NCBI GenBank assembly: GCA_003254925.1
Contig: QANZ01044040.1
Span: 21,765-85,764 of the forward strand
Length of the DNA: 64,000 bases
Direction: 5' to 3'
DNA from: Chamaecrista fasciculata
Taxonomy: Eukaryota > Streptophyta > Magnoliopsida > Fabales > Fabaceae
Every line of letters begins with the position of its first letter. The stretch's first letter is position 1. Below are positions 35,070 to 46,837 of the stretch, one piece after another. The position numbers and the translations under genes are program-made. The notes under the pieces were generated by a model that was not told where the DNA came from, searched no databases, and worked only from the letters and a program-made list of their open reading frames with translations.

Positions 35070-35261
35070 ATGGCAAAGAAGAATTTGGGGTTCTCGCTGT
35101 GGCTATGCCTTATATTGGTGTTTCTGTGCTTTTCAGCATCTTTATGTCGTCCTATTCCAACTCTAAACATGAAAAATGCAATTAAAGTCTCAGCCTTAGG
35201 ATCTCAGCATAGGGATCTCACTCGCCTAAGTCCAGGTGGACCAGATCCAAGGCATCATTAA
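35070..35261 (+). CDS. CLE family signalling peptide precursor
   Basis: Intronless 63-residue pre-propeptide. It has a short basic N-terminus (MAKKN), a hydrophobic secretion signal (~6-26), a variable linker and the C-terminal 12-residue CLE motif RLSPGGPDPRHH immediately before the stop. This motif is identical to that of the Arabidopsis CLE1/3/4 group, as I recall it. Such peptides are secreted, proline-hydroxylated (and often arabinosylated), and perceived by CLV1/BAM-type receptor kinases. They act in root and meristem development, in nitrogen signalling and, in legumes, in nodule number control. The ATG at 35070 was chosen because the longer upstream frame adds a non-secretory, low-complexity extension. 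The gene is isolated among repeats. Confidence 0.93.
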   Translation: MAKKNLGFSLWLCLILVFLCFSASLCRPIPTLNMKNAIKVSALGSQHRDLTRLSPGGPDPRHH

Positions 35262-36017
35262 TGATATATCACTCTTTTTTGGATGAGAATTTTCAAGTGA
35301 TCTTTGTATTAATCCTATCGAAATTCCAGTTAATCATGGTTTCATGGTGTCATATGCATGTTTATGCTAATGGGTTTTGGTAGTATGTAGTTATCTGAAT
35401 ATAATCTTCTGGAGTAATTTACGGTGAAGTTTACTATTTCTAGATGATCCCCATTCCCCACCAGTAGTAGTTATGAACTTATGATAGTACTTTACGGTGA
35501 AGTTTAGTATTTCTAAGTATATTTTATAACTAGTGATTGTCTTTCGATAATCACTAATTAGTAAGTTGCATGCAATTGAATAAGAGAGTACGCTTTGATT
35601 TTGTTTTCCTATGATATATATTGAGCTCTTTAATTATTGCTAAATATATCATGATGATATACATTGACTCATTTCCAACCTTCTAACGTTATTAATTATG
35701 GTGCCTTAATTAAGAGAGATTATATTGTAACTTGACTCGAGAGATGTTGAAAGTGCATACATTGACTCATTTTCAAGCTTCTAACATTATTATGGTGCCT
35801 TATTAGAGCTCACCTTTCACACATAAACACTTAATAGCGTTTTAAACATGTATTTTTTAAAAAATTAATCTAAACTAGAAGCTAATGTTGACTAAAAACA
35901 TAAAAAGTCAACCTAAAGTTGGGGAGTTGACTTCAACTTGACTAAGGTCTTAATTATAGGTTTAAGACTAATTAAAGTCATGTATATATACTATATAGGG
36001 ATTTAAGGGATGTTTTT

Positions 36018-36110
36018 AGGGGTGTTCAAAACTGAACCAAACCGATAGATGAATGGTTTGGTTTGGTTTGGACGCCGCACAAACCGAACCAAATCGCTAA
36101 ACTGCTAGAA
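36018..36110 (+). mobile_element. Possible hAT-like element left end
   Basis: TAGGGGTGTTCAAAACTGAACC followed by purine/pyrimidine repeats of GGTTTGGTTTGG and AAACCGAACC, a pattern common at ends of plant hAT-like non-autonomous elements. No matching right end is seen, so it is probably truncated. Confidence 0.35.
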
Positions 36111-36178
36111 CTCTTATTTACTTATATATACATCTATCTAATATTCTCATTAGGTAACTCATATTCTATTACTCATAT

Positions 36179-38161
36179 TGTCACGACCCCCCCTTTTGGG
36201 AAGCCGTGACCGGCACGGACGTGGGGCTAACCCACGCCGTAAGCCTACCCACATACATATCTAAACACAAAGCAACCTTGGCGCATATATCAAAATAATA
36301 CCTCAAACAAAAATACCCTTATAGTGTACATAAAGATACTATTCACAATCCAAAACTTCATAGTAAGATTTCATCAACCCTTACAACTATTGTCAACAAA
36401 AAAAAACATGAATTATGTAAATAAACGAAAATCCTCAAGACCACCCTCTAAGTATTAGTGGAGTTGACAAACTAGAGGATTAAACCATTCGCTAAAATGA
36501 GACTATCTACATAAACAAATGTAGGTCTTGGCTCAGCTTCCTCATTGAGCCGAAGCAGACGTCTAACTTGTACCTGTACTAGAAACTAAAGGAGAGAGGG
36601 GTGAGTCAAACTCAGTGAGTGACTAACCCATTCCGTTGTGGTGCACGACGGCACCACATGGGGGTGGGATAGCCATATATCAATTATCTCAACTAATAAC
36701 AATTTCATCAATAGAACTTAAAACGATAAGAAACACAAAACTCTCAATACAATACAGTAACCAATGAAATCAAGAACATTAATAGAAGTAACAATATCAA
36801 TTCATACAAGCATCCGTCTCAACCCTCCTTGGGGAGAAATCAACAATTCTGTCTCGACCCAACATTGGGGAGTAATCTGTCTCTGTCTCCACTCATCCAT
36901 GAGGAGTAATTCCATAATCCGTCACAACCCATTACAAGGTAGCATATGCAAACACAATCAGATCCACATTAGGTATAATTGTATTCAGTAGTGCTTTTCA
37001 AACATTTAAAAATTCATCATCAATGGTACGTTTAGAGTTTACAAACTCAAATTTCCAAACACTCAACTTTCTAATTCCAGTCAGGTATCAACACGAGTTA
37101 ATTTACAACATTGACATCAAACAATCATCAATCAATTCCTCAACGGGACAAAAATGAGAAGCCACTCACCTCGAAAAGGATAAATAGTTACGCCCTTATG
37201 CCTTCAGTCAACAACGGGTACAAGAGAATCTACGACACAACCACGGACTAAATAAATTTCAAGAACAAAGCACCTTAACTAAACAAATTCACAAATTCAA
37301 GAAAGTTTACTCCTACTCTTTTTGAACTTGAGATTATCATATAATTACCTTCTAATCCAATTAAAAACTCTTTTTATTCAATAAGTTATTTAGAACTTCT
37401 TTGTAGACAATTTTATAAAGTTTAAAGGTTTGTCCTATAATAACCAAGTATCAAGATATGCCTTCTAACCCAAGATCAATGATAAACAATTCATTATTAA
37501 CATTAAACAAATTAGTTAGGATCAATGGATGGCGGAATCTGGCCGGAGACGGTGCCCCTAACGTCCAGCGACGGTGGCAAGGCAATCTGTGGTGGTGGCA
37601 GCAGTGGGCATGGGGTACGACTTATGTGGGTTGCCAAGAGGAAGAGGGTTGGAGAAAGCTGCGTGTGTGACCAACATCTAGGGTGTGTGTTTCTTAATAT
37701 ATATATTTGAATTATTTTATAAGATACTGACGTGGTTTTCATTGGCTGAAGGGGCTTCAACTTTCTTCTAAAGGAAACAAGGGGAGAAATATAAGGATTA
37801 CCCTTTGAAGTTTTATTTCTTTTAATTTAGTCCCTCAACACCAAAATTTCAAAGAAGAGTCCTTTTAATAAAATCTATATCGTCGGATTCTTTGCGAGGA
37901 GTAGTTTTAAGGTATTGAATTTATTTTCAAAGATTTTATCCCTACAATTCTTATTTATCATTCAAAGGTGTCACATGTCAGATATAAAATAAACTCCAAT
38001 AAAATTTTATTTAAATTTGTTTGCTCTCAAATCTTTATCACAATCTTTTAAAAACATCTAGACTCCAATCATAACTTCTAAAAATTCAATTTTATATTTC
38101 AATGACTTTAAATTCTTATAATAAGTTCCAAAATCAATTTCTAAAATTCCCGGATATTACA
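36179..38161 (-). mobile_element. Candidate solo LTR or unclassified ~2-kb repeat
   Basis: Read on the minus strand it runs from TGTAATATCCGGGAATTTTA to GGGGGGTCGTGACA, with TG...CA ends like some plant Gypsy LTRs. Internal short repeats occur near 36800-36930 (CCGTCTCAACCC, TTGGGGAG). No 5-bp target duplication was found and no internal retroelement domain is present, so the class is uncertain. Confidence 0.35.
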
Positions 38162-38519
38162 ATGTATCTATTCATTTCATTCAACTCCAGTTCAGGAAAA
38201 TGATATAAAAAGTCGAATAGATGAAACAATTTGTTTTTTTTCTCTCTCTTCTTATTTGTATGGGTTTTTTTTTTTTAATTTTGAATTAGCTTTTATTGAA
38301 AAATGTGTCAAACTAAAGAAGAAAAAAGAATAATTCTATCTATCAATAATTTGATAACATTGCCGTACAGTTAAGGGCTATATTGAGCTCAATTGATGAT
38401 AGATCAAATGAAAAATTGTGTCTCTCTCTCATGCTATTATTGTTTTTTTTTTTTTGTATTTTTATGACTTTTAAATTATTTTTGTGAAAAAATGTTTAAA
38501 ATTGTGAGTGAAAAAAAAA

Positions 38520-39100
38520 TATTGCCCATACTGATAATAGGCCCAATAATTAAGAGGCCCAAATGGTAGAATATGTCATTGATCTAGTAGGCCACAAACC
38601 CACCAGATGGATCACATGGGCGTGAACGCCCTATATCTCGTTAAGGCGATGACGCCCACAGTCACAAAAGATATGGGCGTCCACGCATCAACAAATAAGG
38701 AAACATTCCCTGAATCAATCAAGAACCAATCAAGGATCGTTTAAGATCCGCTGTCAATCAAGATAGATCAATCGGAGATCCTTCCCCTTGATAACGCTTT
38801 GGCCATCAAGGCACCTTTCATAGAAAAGGAAATTACGTGAGAGTCAAGGATCACATCAAATCAGCCAGGATCACAGTCAAGCATCCAGGCATTTATGGCA
38901 AGATCGCAACAGATTGCCCTCAGCCAGTATAAAAGGTTGACCCTTCACACTAAAAAAAGGTACGCTCTCTACTCAGTCAATTGACGTTATTGAGCTCATA
39001 ACCCTTACTAACTTAAGCATCGGAGGTGAATCGCAGGGCCACCTTGTGTGTTCAACCTTCAACCCAGAGTTGTCTCACAGAAACTAGTTCATCATATACA
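38520..39100 (+). mobile_element. Gypsy-type LTR-like sequence with TATA box
   Basis: Carries TATAAAAG at 38928-38935, followed by ACTTAAGCATCGGAGG and a CAGGGCCACC stretch, an arrangement typical of R/U5 regions of plant Gypsy LTRs. No protein-coding interior is adjacent, so it is probably a solo or fragmentary LTR. The boundaries are approximate. Confidence 0.45.
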
Positions 39101-39523
39101 ATATGGAGTTTTTGCAAGCATAACCCTTATTATTTTTGTTATGGTTAAAAAATAGTTTAAATTGGTGGACAAATAATAAAAGTCAATGTTGTATTGTTGT
39201 CTTTTAATTGAAAAAATCCAAATATGTCATTTCAAAAAACAAAAATAAAGTCCACATATATCACGGATGAAATTCAAAAGTCAGAATAGTCTAGAACCTA
39301 GTCTAGCCGAAACAAAACGACGTCGGTTTTCCACGGCTAGGCGTCGTGTTGCAATGTCGTTTTCTATCATCAATCTTCGACCTTCGGTTCGGTTTTTTTT
39401 ACCCTTTTCAGCTTCGGCTTTGTAGATAGAACTTAGAAGAAACGCAGAAGCAGAAGCAGAAGAAGAAAGAAGAAGAAGAAGATTCACCACTCTGAAAGCA
39501 ATAAACAAGCAATCAATACTATC

Positions 39524-42500
39524 ATGAAGAAGAAGAACGAGAGACTTCAATTTTCCCTCTACTTCTTCTTCTTCACCATTTCTCTTTCCCTCTTGATCCC
39601 CACTGTTCACGCTTCAATCCATGACTACTCCAACGAAGCCTTCACTCACAGGTCTAATGCCTTCTTCTTCCATGGCGGCAGCGAAGGACTTTACGCTTCC
39701 AAGATTCGCGATTCTCCCCAAGACAAGCCTCTCAAGGGCAAGTCCTTCATCAGGTACTCATTTTTTCCAACTCATCCTTCGCTAGGGTTCGCTAATCCCT
39801 CGTCTTTTGCTCATCACTATATGCTGCTTCTGCTAATTTAGGAACTTCAAATGTTGTTACTATGATTGCGTTTCCTCATTTCTGCTCCCTGTCTCGTTCT
39901 GCTTTCTGTCTCTGTTCATTATTTTTGTATCGATCTAACGGATTGAGCTCTATTATCTTGTCCTTGACCTTCTCTTCATTCCGTAGATTCTGAATTCCTG
40001 CTGCTAAACGCCAAAGCCCATATATATATATCTTCAAATGTTCCTTGTCCAATTTGCATTATAAACAGTAGGATTTTCTACAAGTTATCTTATTGATTTA
40101 ACTTGTTGGCTACATCTACCCTTCACTTGTAGTGTAGGATTTGGGTTTCTATCTACTACATAGTACATACTTTTATACTCTGTAATTTTCTATCTACTGC
40201 GAGATTATCTAATTATCTATAATTGATGTTGATCGTGAATTTGTGATACGATGACTGTCGGATTTTTTTCATTAATGTTGACTTTGTCAATGGAAAATTT
40301 TAGTATTTTACTTTAAGAGATCATTTGCTGTAATTTGTATTGGTTCTATTTGAGTGTGATTTCATTCTCACTTATAGAACTGCAGGTTTGAAACTGTCAC
40401 TTTCATAAGGCCAAAGGAATCTGCCAGTAAGCAAAATGCGATGCAGCAAAACACTGGCTTGGTGGAAGCCATCATACTTGAGGTAAAGGATAGAGACAGA
40501 ATTGGAGGTACTTTTCTGAAGTCTGATTTAATCTGTTGCTCTCCTGAACTTTCTAAAGAAGGATACTGCAATGTTGGTGAAGTTATCATCCAAAAGAACC
40601 AAGGAAATTCTGAATTGCCCAAACGGATTAAAACATTCTTTCAAGGAAATAGTGAAGAAGTTAAAATGGAAACTCAAAGCGTTCAAATTAACAGCACTGG
40701 AATGTACTATCTTTACTTTATGTTCTGCGACCCCCAGCTTCAAGGGACAATTGTAAAAGGAAGAACTGTATGGAGGAACCCTGAGGGTTATCTACCAGGG
40801 AAGATGGCTCCTCTGATGACTTTCTATGGCCTTATGTCATTAGCATACCTCCTGCTGGGTCTTGTCTGGTTTCTGCGTTTTGGTCAGTTTTGGAAGGATA
40901 TTATTCAGCTGCACTACCACATTACAGCAGTAATTGCTCTTGGAATGTGTGAAATGGCTATTTGGTACTTTGAATATGCCAATTTTAATTCAACTGGAAC
41001 TAGGCCAATGGGAATCACTTTGTGGGCTGTAACATGTAGCTCTGTCAAAAAGACTCTTTCTCGCCTTCTTTTATTGGTTGTCTCAATGGGTTTTGGTGTT
41101 GTGAGGCCAACCCTTGGTGGTATCACTTCAAAAGTTCTTCTTCTTGGACTGGTATACTTTATTGCATCAGAGGCACTTGAACTTGTTGAAAATCTGGGCA
41201 ATATCAATGACTTTTCTGGGAAAACAAAGTTAGTATTGGTTCTTCCTGTTGTTTTCCTAGACTCCTGCTTTATTCTATGGATTTTCTCATCATTATCCAA
41301 AACTTTGGAGAAACTTCAGGTAATTTCTGTTTCTAGATTTGCGTCTTCAGGTCTTCTTGTTGCTGCCTTAGCTGTGGTATAAGTGCTAATCCTCTCTATG
41401 ACCCTGTAATAGTTTGTGTTTATCAGTCTTTGTGCATGTGCAGATATTTTTGTACTTGTCAGTGTTTGACTCTGTTGAGTGTTGAGTCAATGGAAACGTT
41501 TTTTGTTTTTTTGGGGTAGGGAGGGGTAAATAATCTTCCTTTTGGTGCGTTCTTATTAATAAGGCTTTCAGTGTGAACTTTATTTGAGAGACATTTGTAT
41601 TTATTCTTTTCTTTAAATCTTTGGATGCAGATAAGGAGAAACATGGCTAAACTGGAGCTTTACCGGAAATTTACAAATACTCTTGCAGTGTCTGTGCTAC
41701 TTTCCATTGCATGGATTGGATTTGAGGTAGTTTATTGAAAAATAAAAGATTCTAGAGGTGCAACGAGATGTACTGCATTGCATCCAAACATTCTTATATT
41801 TGGTTTGTGAGTCAGTCTTGCTGACTAGAGTTTCTTAATGTGTTGAACTGAACCAGCTATACTTTAATGCAACTGATCCATTGAGTGAGCTGTGGCAAAT
41901 AGCTTGGATTATTCCTGCTTTCTGGACTCTGCTTGCATATGCTCTCTTGGTGACAATATGTTTCCTTTGGGCTCCTTCACGAAACCCTACAAGGTAAACA
42001 TCCTTTCTATAACCCTTTAAAAAATGGTTATTTGATTCTAGAGCAAATTACATTCTTGTTTCGTTTGAGGTTTCTGGAACCTGTTCTTACACCCCTCTAG
42101 TTCCAGTTTAAACTAAAACCTCACGGGAATTTATAAAGTCTACTCACTCCCCTCTTTTAGTTTTAAAAATATTACACTAACATCCCTTAAGTTTTCATAG
42201 GCATTATATTTGTACTGGGTCTTCTGGTGATTTGTGCTTGTTAATAGAGAGTAGGTTTCCATGTAAATTGAAACAAGAGGGGAGGTAAACTCTTTCATTT
42301 TGTATTAGGTTCTTCATGTTTCAAAGTAGTTGAGGTTTTTAAGTATTCGTTGTTTGCTGTGAAGTTTGAGGGTATGCTTAGTAGGAGTGAAGGTGCAAGA
42401 AGTGGAGGGGAGGAAGCATAAAAACTAATATTATATATAAAGACGATACATGTTTGTATCATTTTATGCAATGGAGTTTTGGCGGCCCTTTAATATCTCT

Positions 42501-42917
42501 ATAAAAAGCATAAACCATAAAGGCTGTGTTCCATTACATGGAATGCTTTTCTAAGGTGTTGTTTTAGTCCTATGAATAGAGTTTAATTTTTCCAGCATCA
42601 TCACTCCTATTTTCCGGGATTTCCATCTCCTCTTTCTCACCTTCATCATTCAGTAGATTTGTATGTTTGTTATATTGATGTTTCTATTCTGCTAAATGGT
42701 AATGTTCTCCCAGAAAAAAAAAAAAAAAACTGATTGCATTAGTATCTTGATTTCTAGATATGCATACTCAGAAGAAACAGGAGATGATTTTGATGAAGAG
42801 GGTATTTCTCTGACAAGTGGCGTAATGAAGATGAGTGGAGACGTAACCGTAAGAAAAGCATCTAGCGCAACTGATCTTGCCTATGTTGAAGATATTGAAG
42901 AAGACAAGAGGGAGTAG
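39524..42917 (+). CDS. GOST-family (lung seven-transmembrane/TMEM87-like) protein
   Basis: Predicted 518 residues from exons 39524-39753, 40386-41319, 41631-41726, 41857-41993 and 42758-42917. The N-terminus has a hydrophobic signal sequence (LQFSLYFFFFTISLSLLIP) cleaved near VHA. A luminal domain with cysteine pairs (SDLICCSPELSKEGYC, YFMFCDPQ) extends to ~213. Seven hydrophobic segments follow from ~217 to ~460, and the cytosolic tail is acidic (EETGDDFDEEG, EDIEEDKRE). This layout is that of Pfam 'Lung seven transmembrane receptor' proteins, now called GOST proteins, found in the Golgi/endomembrane system. Plant members are sometimes listed as candidate GPCRs; their function is not settled. 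The short last exon follows a 764-bp intron with a poly-A-rich acceptor region. Confidence 0.88.
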
Positions 42918-43392
42918 TGTTAACAATGTATAGACAGTAGTGATGAACTCCATAAGACGCCATTTCTTTCAAGTGGCACTTCAATGTTCATATACATGTG
43001 TTGTATAAAAAATGGACCAGATGGTAAAAAGGGAAACTAGGTAGTAGTCTTCTCATTGCCAAAATTGTTGAAATGCAAGTGGTTCACACAGTCACCACAC
43101 ATGAAAGAGCAGTTTAGCAACATACAGTGTGATAAACTATTTCCATAGATTCAGACCTCGGCCATCTTTTCATTTGCATTTATGGCCTTCACTTATTTTT
43201 CAGGTTACCATAAAGATCATCATAGATAAAGTATAGGTGTTTGAATAGGTATTAAAATTAAATTTTATTTTCAGACATTAAAATAGTCAAATCTTTAGAT
43301 TTAGATTTAGAGTCGAATATATTTTTTTAGTATTAATTGAATATGTTTATTTTGATTATCATAGTCTAACATGTTTTTTCTTTTAAGATTAT

Positions 43393-44221
43393 GGCTTAAG
43401 TGCACTTTTGGTCCCATAACTATGACAATGGTTTCATTTTGGTCCCATAACTTTTTTTGTTGCAATTTTGGTCCCATAACTATGACAAAGGTTTCATTTT
43501 AGTCCTATAACTTTTTTTGTTGCAATTTTGGTCCCATAACTTCTCAAAAGGTTCCACCGTTAGTCCCTTGGTGAATTCCATCCATATTTAACCGTTAAGT
43601 ATGACGTGACATAGTAACTAGGATCATGATGTGACAAAATAAGATGAAGTGGACTGAAATAGGAACTATATGCAACATATTAAAACTTATCTATACCCAA
43701 CCACCATATATACAAAGAGGGGTACTGACAGGGACCAATCTGGTGGGGAAGAAGAGACTTCAAGCAGAAGGCACCGACGAAGTCGATGGGATCCTCAGCC
43801 AGAGTCGAACGACCAAAGCGGCGGCGACGACAAATCGAGAAGCGGAACGAGGAAGAGGAAGTCCCGTTGGGCTGACGAGGAAGAGGAAGTACCACTCTTT
43901 GTATATATTGTGGTTAGGTATAGATAAGTTTTAATATGTTGCATATAGATCCTATTTCAATCCATTTCATCTTATTTTGCCACATCATGATCCTAGTCAC
44001 TATGCCACGTCATACTTAACGGCTAAATATGGATGGAATTCACCAAGGGACTAACGGTGGAACCTTTTGAGAAGTTATGAGACCAAAATTGCAACAAAAA
44101 AGGTTATGGGACCAAAATGAAACCTTTGTCATAGTTATGGGACCAAAATTGCAACAAAAAAAGTTATGGGACCAAAATGAAACCTTTATCATAGTTATGG
44201 GACCAAAAATGCACTTAAGCC
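43393..44221. mobile_element. Pack-MULE-like foldback element, 829 bp, 9-bp TSD
   Basis: Ends GGCTTAAGTGCACTTTTGG / CCAAAAATGCACTTAAGCC, flanked by the exact 9-bp duplication TAAGATTAT (43384-43392 and 44222-44230). The arms contain repeated 'GGTCCCATAACT' units, then a second inverted layer ('ATGCAACATATTAAAAC' at 43671, mirrored at 43930). The GC-rich core is a captured gene fragment, annotated separately. No transposase. Confidence 0.88.
43727..43888 (+). pseudogene. Captured SF1/branchpoint-bridging-protein-like fragment
   Basis: The open frame across the core of the element encodes an Arg/Ser-rich segment with [12 protein letters not shown] and [13 protein letters not shown]. This recalls the N-terminal region of plant splicing factor 1 homologues (paired SRWD and SRWAD motifs before the KH domain). 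About 54 residues are recognisable and both ends run into element arms. There is no start or domain of its own, so it is a transduplicated fragment. The assignment is from memory of the family, not a database search. Confidence 0.65.
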
Positions 44222-44608
44222 TAAGATTATTAATGAATGTAGTAGTAATCGTGAAGCCTACAAGGTAACATTTAAAATTCTTGAGTACTCTGATATGTTA
44301 TAGCTTATCGTTACTCAAGTGTTAAATCACACAGAAGTTATTTAACTATTTAATATTTGTCATTTGTCTACAATGCAAAATTATAAAAAAAAAAAAAAAA
44401 GCAAAAAACAAAAAACCATTCTCAATATTGTATATGATATCCATGACTCGAGGGTGTCTGCTTGGCCTGTGGGACCATCCACCTTACTCAGCGAAGAGGG
44501 ACAAGTAATATACACAACTTTGAATGTTCGTCTCGCCTAGGCTATCCTTTGCTCCATTCTAATATCTTAAATGCATGACTACTTAATGCTCGTCGATATT
44601 CTTTTGGG

Positions 44609-44808
44609 ACCTGGATCTTTTGCATTGTCCTCTTTGTATTTTTTTTTGTTGTATTTTAGAAAGATATAAGAAGATGTAGAGAGAGAAAGTCTTGGTCCCA
44701 CAAAATAATAACTATGTGGGACCTATACCTTCTCTCTCTACCTATTCCTATATCTCTCTAAAATGCATGAAAAATACATATAACAAAAATACAGAAGATC
44801 CACTTCCC
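44609..44808. mobile_element. Small GGATC-ended foldback MITE, copy B
   Basis: Left end ACCTGGATCTTTTGCATTG, right end ACAGAAGATCCACTTCCC. The inner inverted arms AGATGTAGAGAGAGAAAG and CTTCTCTCTCTACCTATT surround GTCCCACA/TGTGGGAC. The flanks ATTCTTTTGGG and ATTCTTATGGG match at 10 of 11 bases, a probable target duplication. Confidence 0.6.
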
Positions 44809-45163
44809 ATTCTTATGGGTTTCTTTATAAATATTCCTTCAAAAAACCTTAATTTAAATTAGATACTCTTCTACGTATATTCTTCTCGAAACACTTTCTG
44901 ATCTAAGTATCATAGCATTTTCATAGGACTATCCCTCTAAAACTTATCTTGTAGGTCTCTCCCTCAACACTTGCATGCAGCTCTTCAGCCCCTCTTCATA
45001 ATTAAGGTAAGGTACTTGACCTATTTTGAATTATTACTATATTTGTAAGAAAACTATATAAGTATTAATTGCATATTTGTATTGTATATATTGTAAATTA
45101 TTGCATGCTTGTTTATCTTATTTCTCAAAACATTCTCAGTATTGCAGATTTGTACTTTATATA

Positions 45164-45406
45164 GGCCAAAATTCTATTTTGGTTCCTAATGTTTGCCCAC
45201 TATTCTAATTTGGCTCCTAAAGGCTTTTTTTATTTCGTTTTATTCTCCAAAGTTTTCAAAAAGTTCTATCATTCTTAATCAATTTTCATCCACTTTTTCC
45301 ATTAGAAAAAGAGGGGGAAAAATTGACTTTCATCTCCAACAATTTTGCCATTTTGCGTTAAGGTCCTTTACCTTTTGTAATAGGTATCAAAACACAAATA
45401 AATAAA
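45164..45406. mobile_element. Left arm of older foldback element, interrupted
   Basis: Begins GGCCAAAATTCTATTTTGG and runs parallel to the left arm of the palindrome at 29077 (e.g. AGGTCCTTTACCTTTTGTAATAGG against AGGTCCTTTTCTTTTTATAATAGG, shown in part). The younger element at 45407 is inserted in it. The right arm is not recognisable downstream. Confidence 0.55.
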
Positions 45407-46460
45407 GGCAAAACACCCTTTCATGCCCCTAACGTTTGTAGTGATTTTCAGTTATGCCCTTAACGTTTCATTTTGTTCAGGCATGCCCTCAATGTGCAAC
45501 TAACGTTTCAATTATGCCCTCAATTTTGACTCAATGCACATGTGGCAATTTTTTTTGCTTATGTGTCATTTTTTTTGTCTGACTTGATTACGTGGCATCA
45601 TGACTGGGCATTCTTATTTTTTTTTCCACCTTGGCATGATGACTAGATTTACATTTTTGAACATAAAAATTGAGTAAACTAGCAAATCAGTCCCTGGTTA
45701 CATTTTTCATCATCTTCATTCATTTTAGTCCCAAATTCTCAAAATAAAATTGTAAAGTGTCCCAAAACACTTCCAAACATTTCAATTTAGTCCTTAAAAG
45801 TATTAAAAACCCTAAAACCTAAACTCTAAACCTTAAAACTATAAACCATAAATCCTAAACTCTAAAATTCGTCTTCTCGTCAGTTTATCATCATCACTCA
45901 TCATCATCATCGGTTCATCATCATCGATTCGTCTGCCATTATCATTCATCATGTTCATCGGTTCATCTAGCCCTTAATTGCAATTGGGTATGATTTTATT
46001 GTAATTTTAGAGTTTAGGGTTTATAGTTTTAAGGTTTAGAGTTTAGGTTTTAGGGTTTTTAATACTTTTAAGGACTAAATTGAAATGTTTGGAAGAGTTT
46101 TGGGACACTTTACAATTTTATTTTGAGAATTTGGGACTAAAATGAATGAAGATGATGAAAAATGTAAATCCATGGACTGATTTGCTAGTTTACTCAATTT
46201 TTATGTTCAAAAATGTAAATCCAATCATCATGCCAAGGTGGAAAAAAAAATAAGAATGCCCAGTCATGATGCCACGTAATCAAGTCAGACAAAAAAAATG
46301 ACACATAAGCAAAAAAAATTGCCACATGTGCATTGAGTCAAAATTGAGGGCATAATTGAAACGTTGGTTGCACATTGAGGGCATGCCTGAACAAAATGAA
46401 ACGTTAGGGGCATAACTGAAAATCACTGCATACGTTAGGGGCATGAAATGGTGTTTTGCC
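45407..46460. mobile_element. Foldback Mutator-like element, 1,054 bp, 10-bp TSD
   Basis: Ends GGCAAAACACCCTTTCATGCC / GGCATGAAATGGTGTTTTGCC. The 10-bp duplication AATAAATAAA is exact (45397-45406 and 46461-46470), though low in complexity. The inner arms hold the module 'TTTTAGTCCCAAAT...' joined to CCTAAA-like runs, shared with the element at 22076-24583. The centre has CAT-rich simple sequence. Non-coding. Confidence 0.8.
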
Positions 46461-46837
46461 AATAAATAAATAAAATGGCGGCTTAAATGTATAAAAAATA
46501 CATTTCTCACTCAAATTTCATCTTCATAGCTCATATATAGAGCTCACTCACTAATCTCTAATTTATCTCTCTCTTTAAAAAGAAAAGTCCTACCACGAAT
46601 TTATTTCTAATTTATGATTAAGAAGAAACGGTTTTCTTTCTTTCTTTATCAACTCACTTATTATGATACATATGATAGCGAAATGATGACTGAAATTAGA
46701 ATAAATCATATTTTGACTAACGGTGGAACAAATATAAACGTTTGATGACTAAAATGATATTGACCCCATAATTTAAAGACCAAAATGACTATTTGACCCC
46801 TTTTTTCCATTTATATATTTAGAGTTGGTTTAGAAAT

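Larger units (their letters stand above)
35262..39523. other. Repeat-rich intergenic region between CLE and GOST-type genes
   Basis: Contains a hAT-like left end (36018), a candidate solo LTR (36179-38161) and a second LTR-like stretch (38520-39100), annotated separately. No further gene is supported. Confidence 0.5.

Noticed and set aside
36179-38161. Full LTR retrotransposon
   Set aside because: TG...CA-like ends are present, but there is no 5-bp duplication, no second LTR and no gag/pol sequence, so only a candidate solo LTR is reported.
43644-43934. Functional SF1 gene
   Set aside because: Only ~54 residues are recognisable, bounded by transposon arms, with no KH or zinc-knuckle domain.
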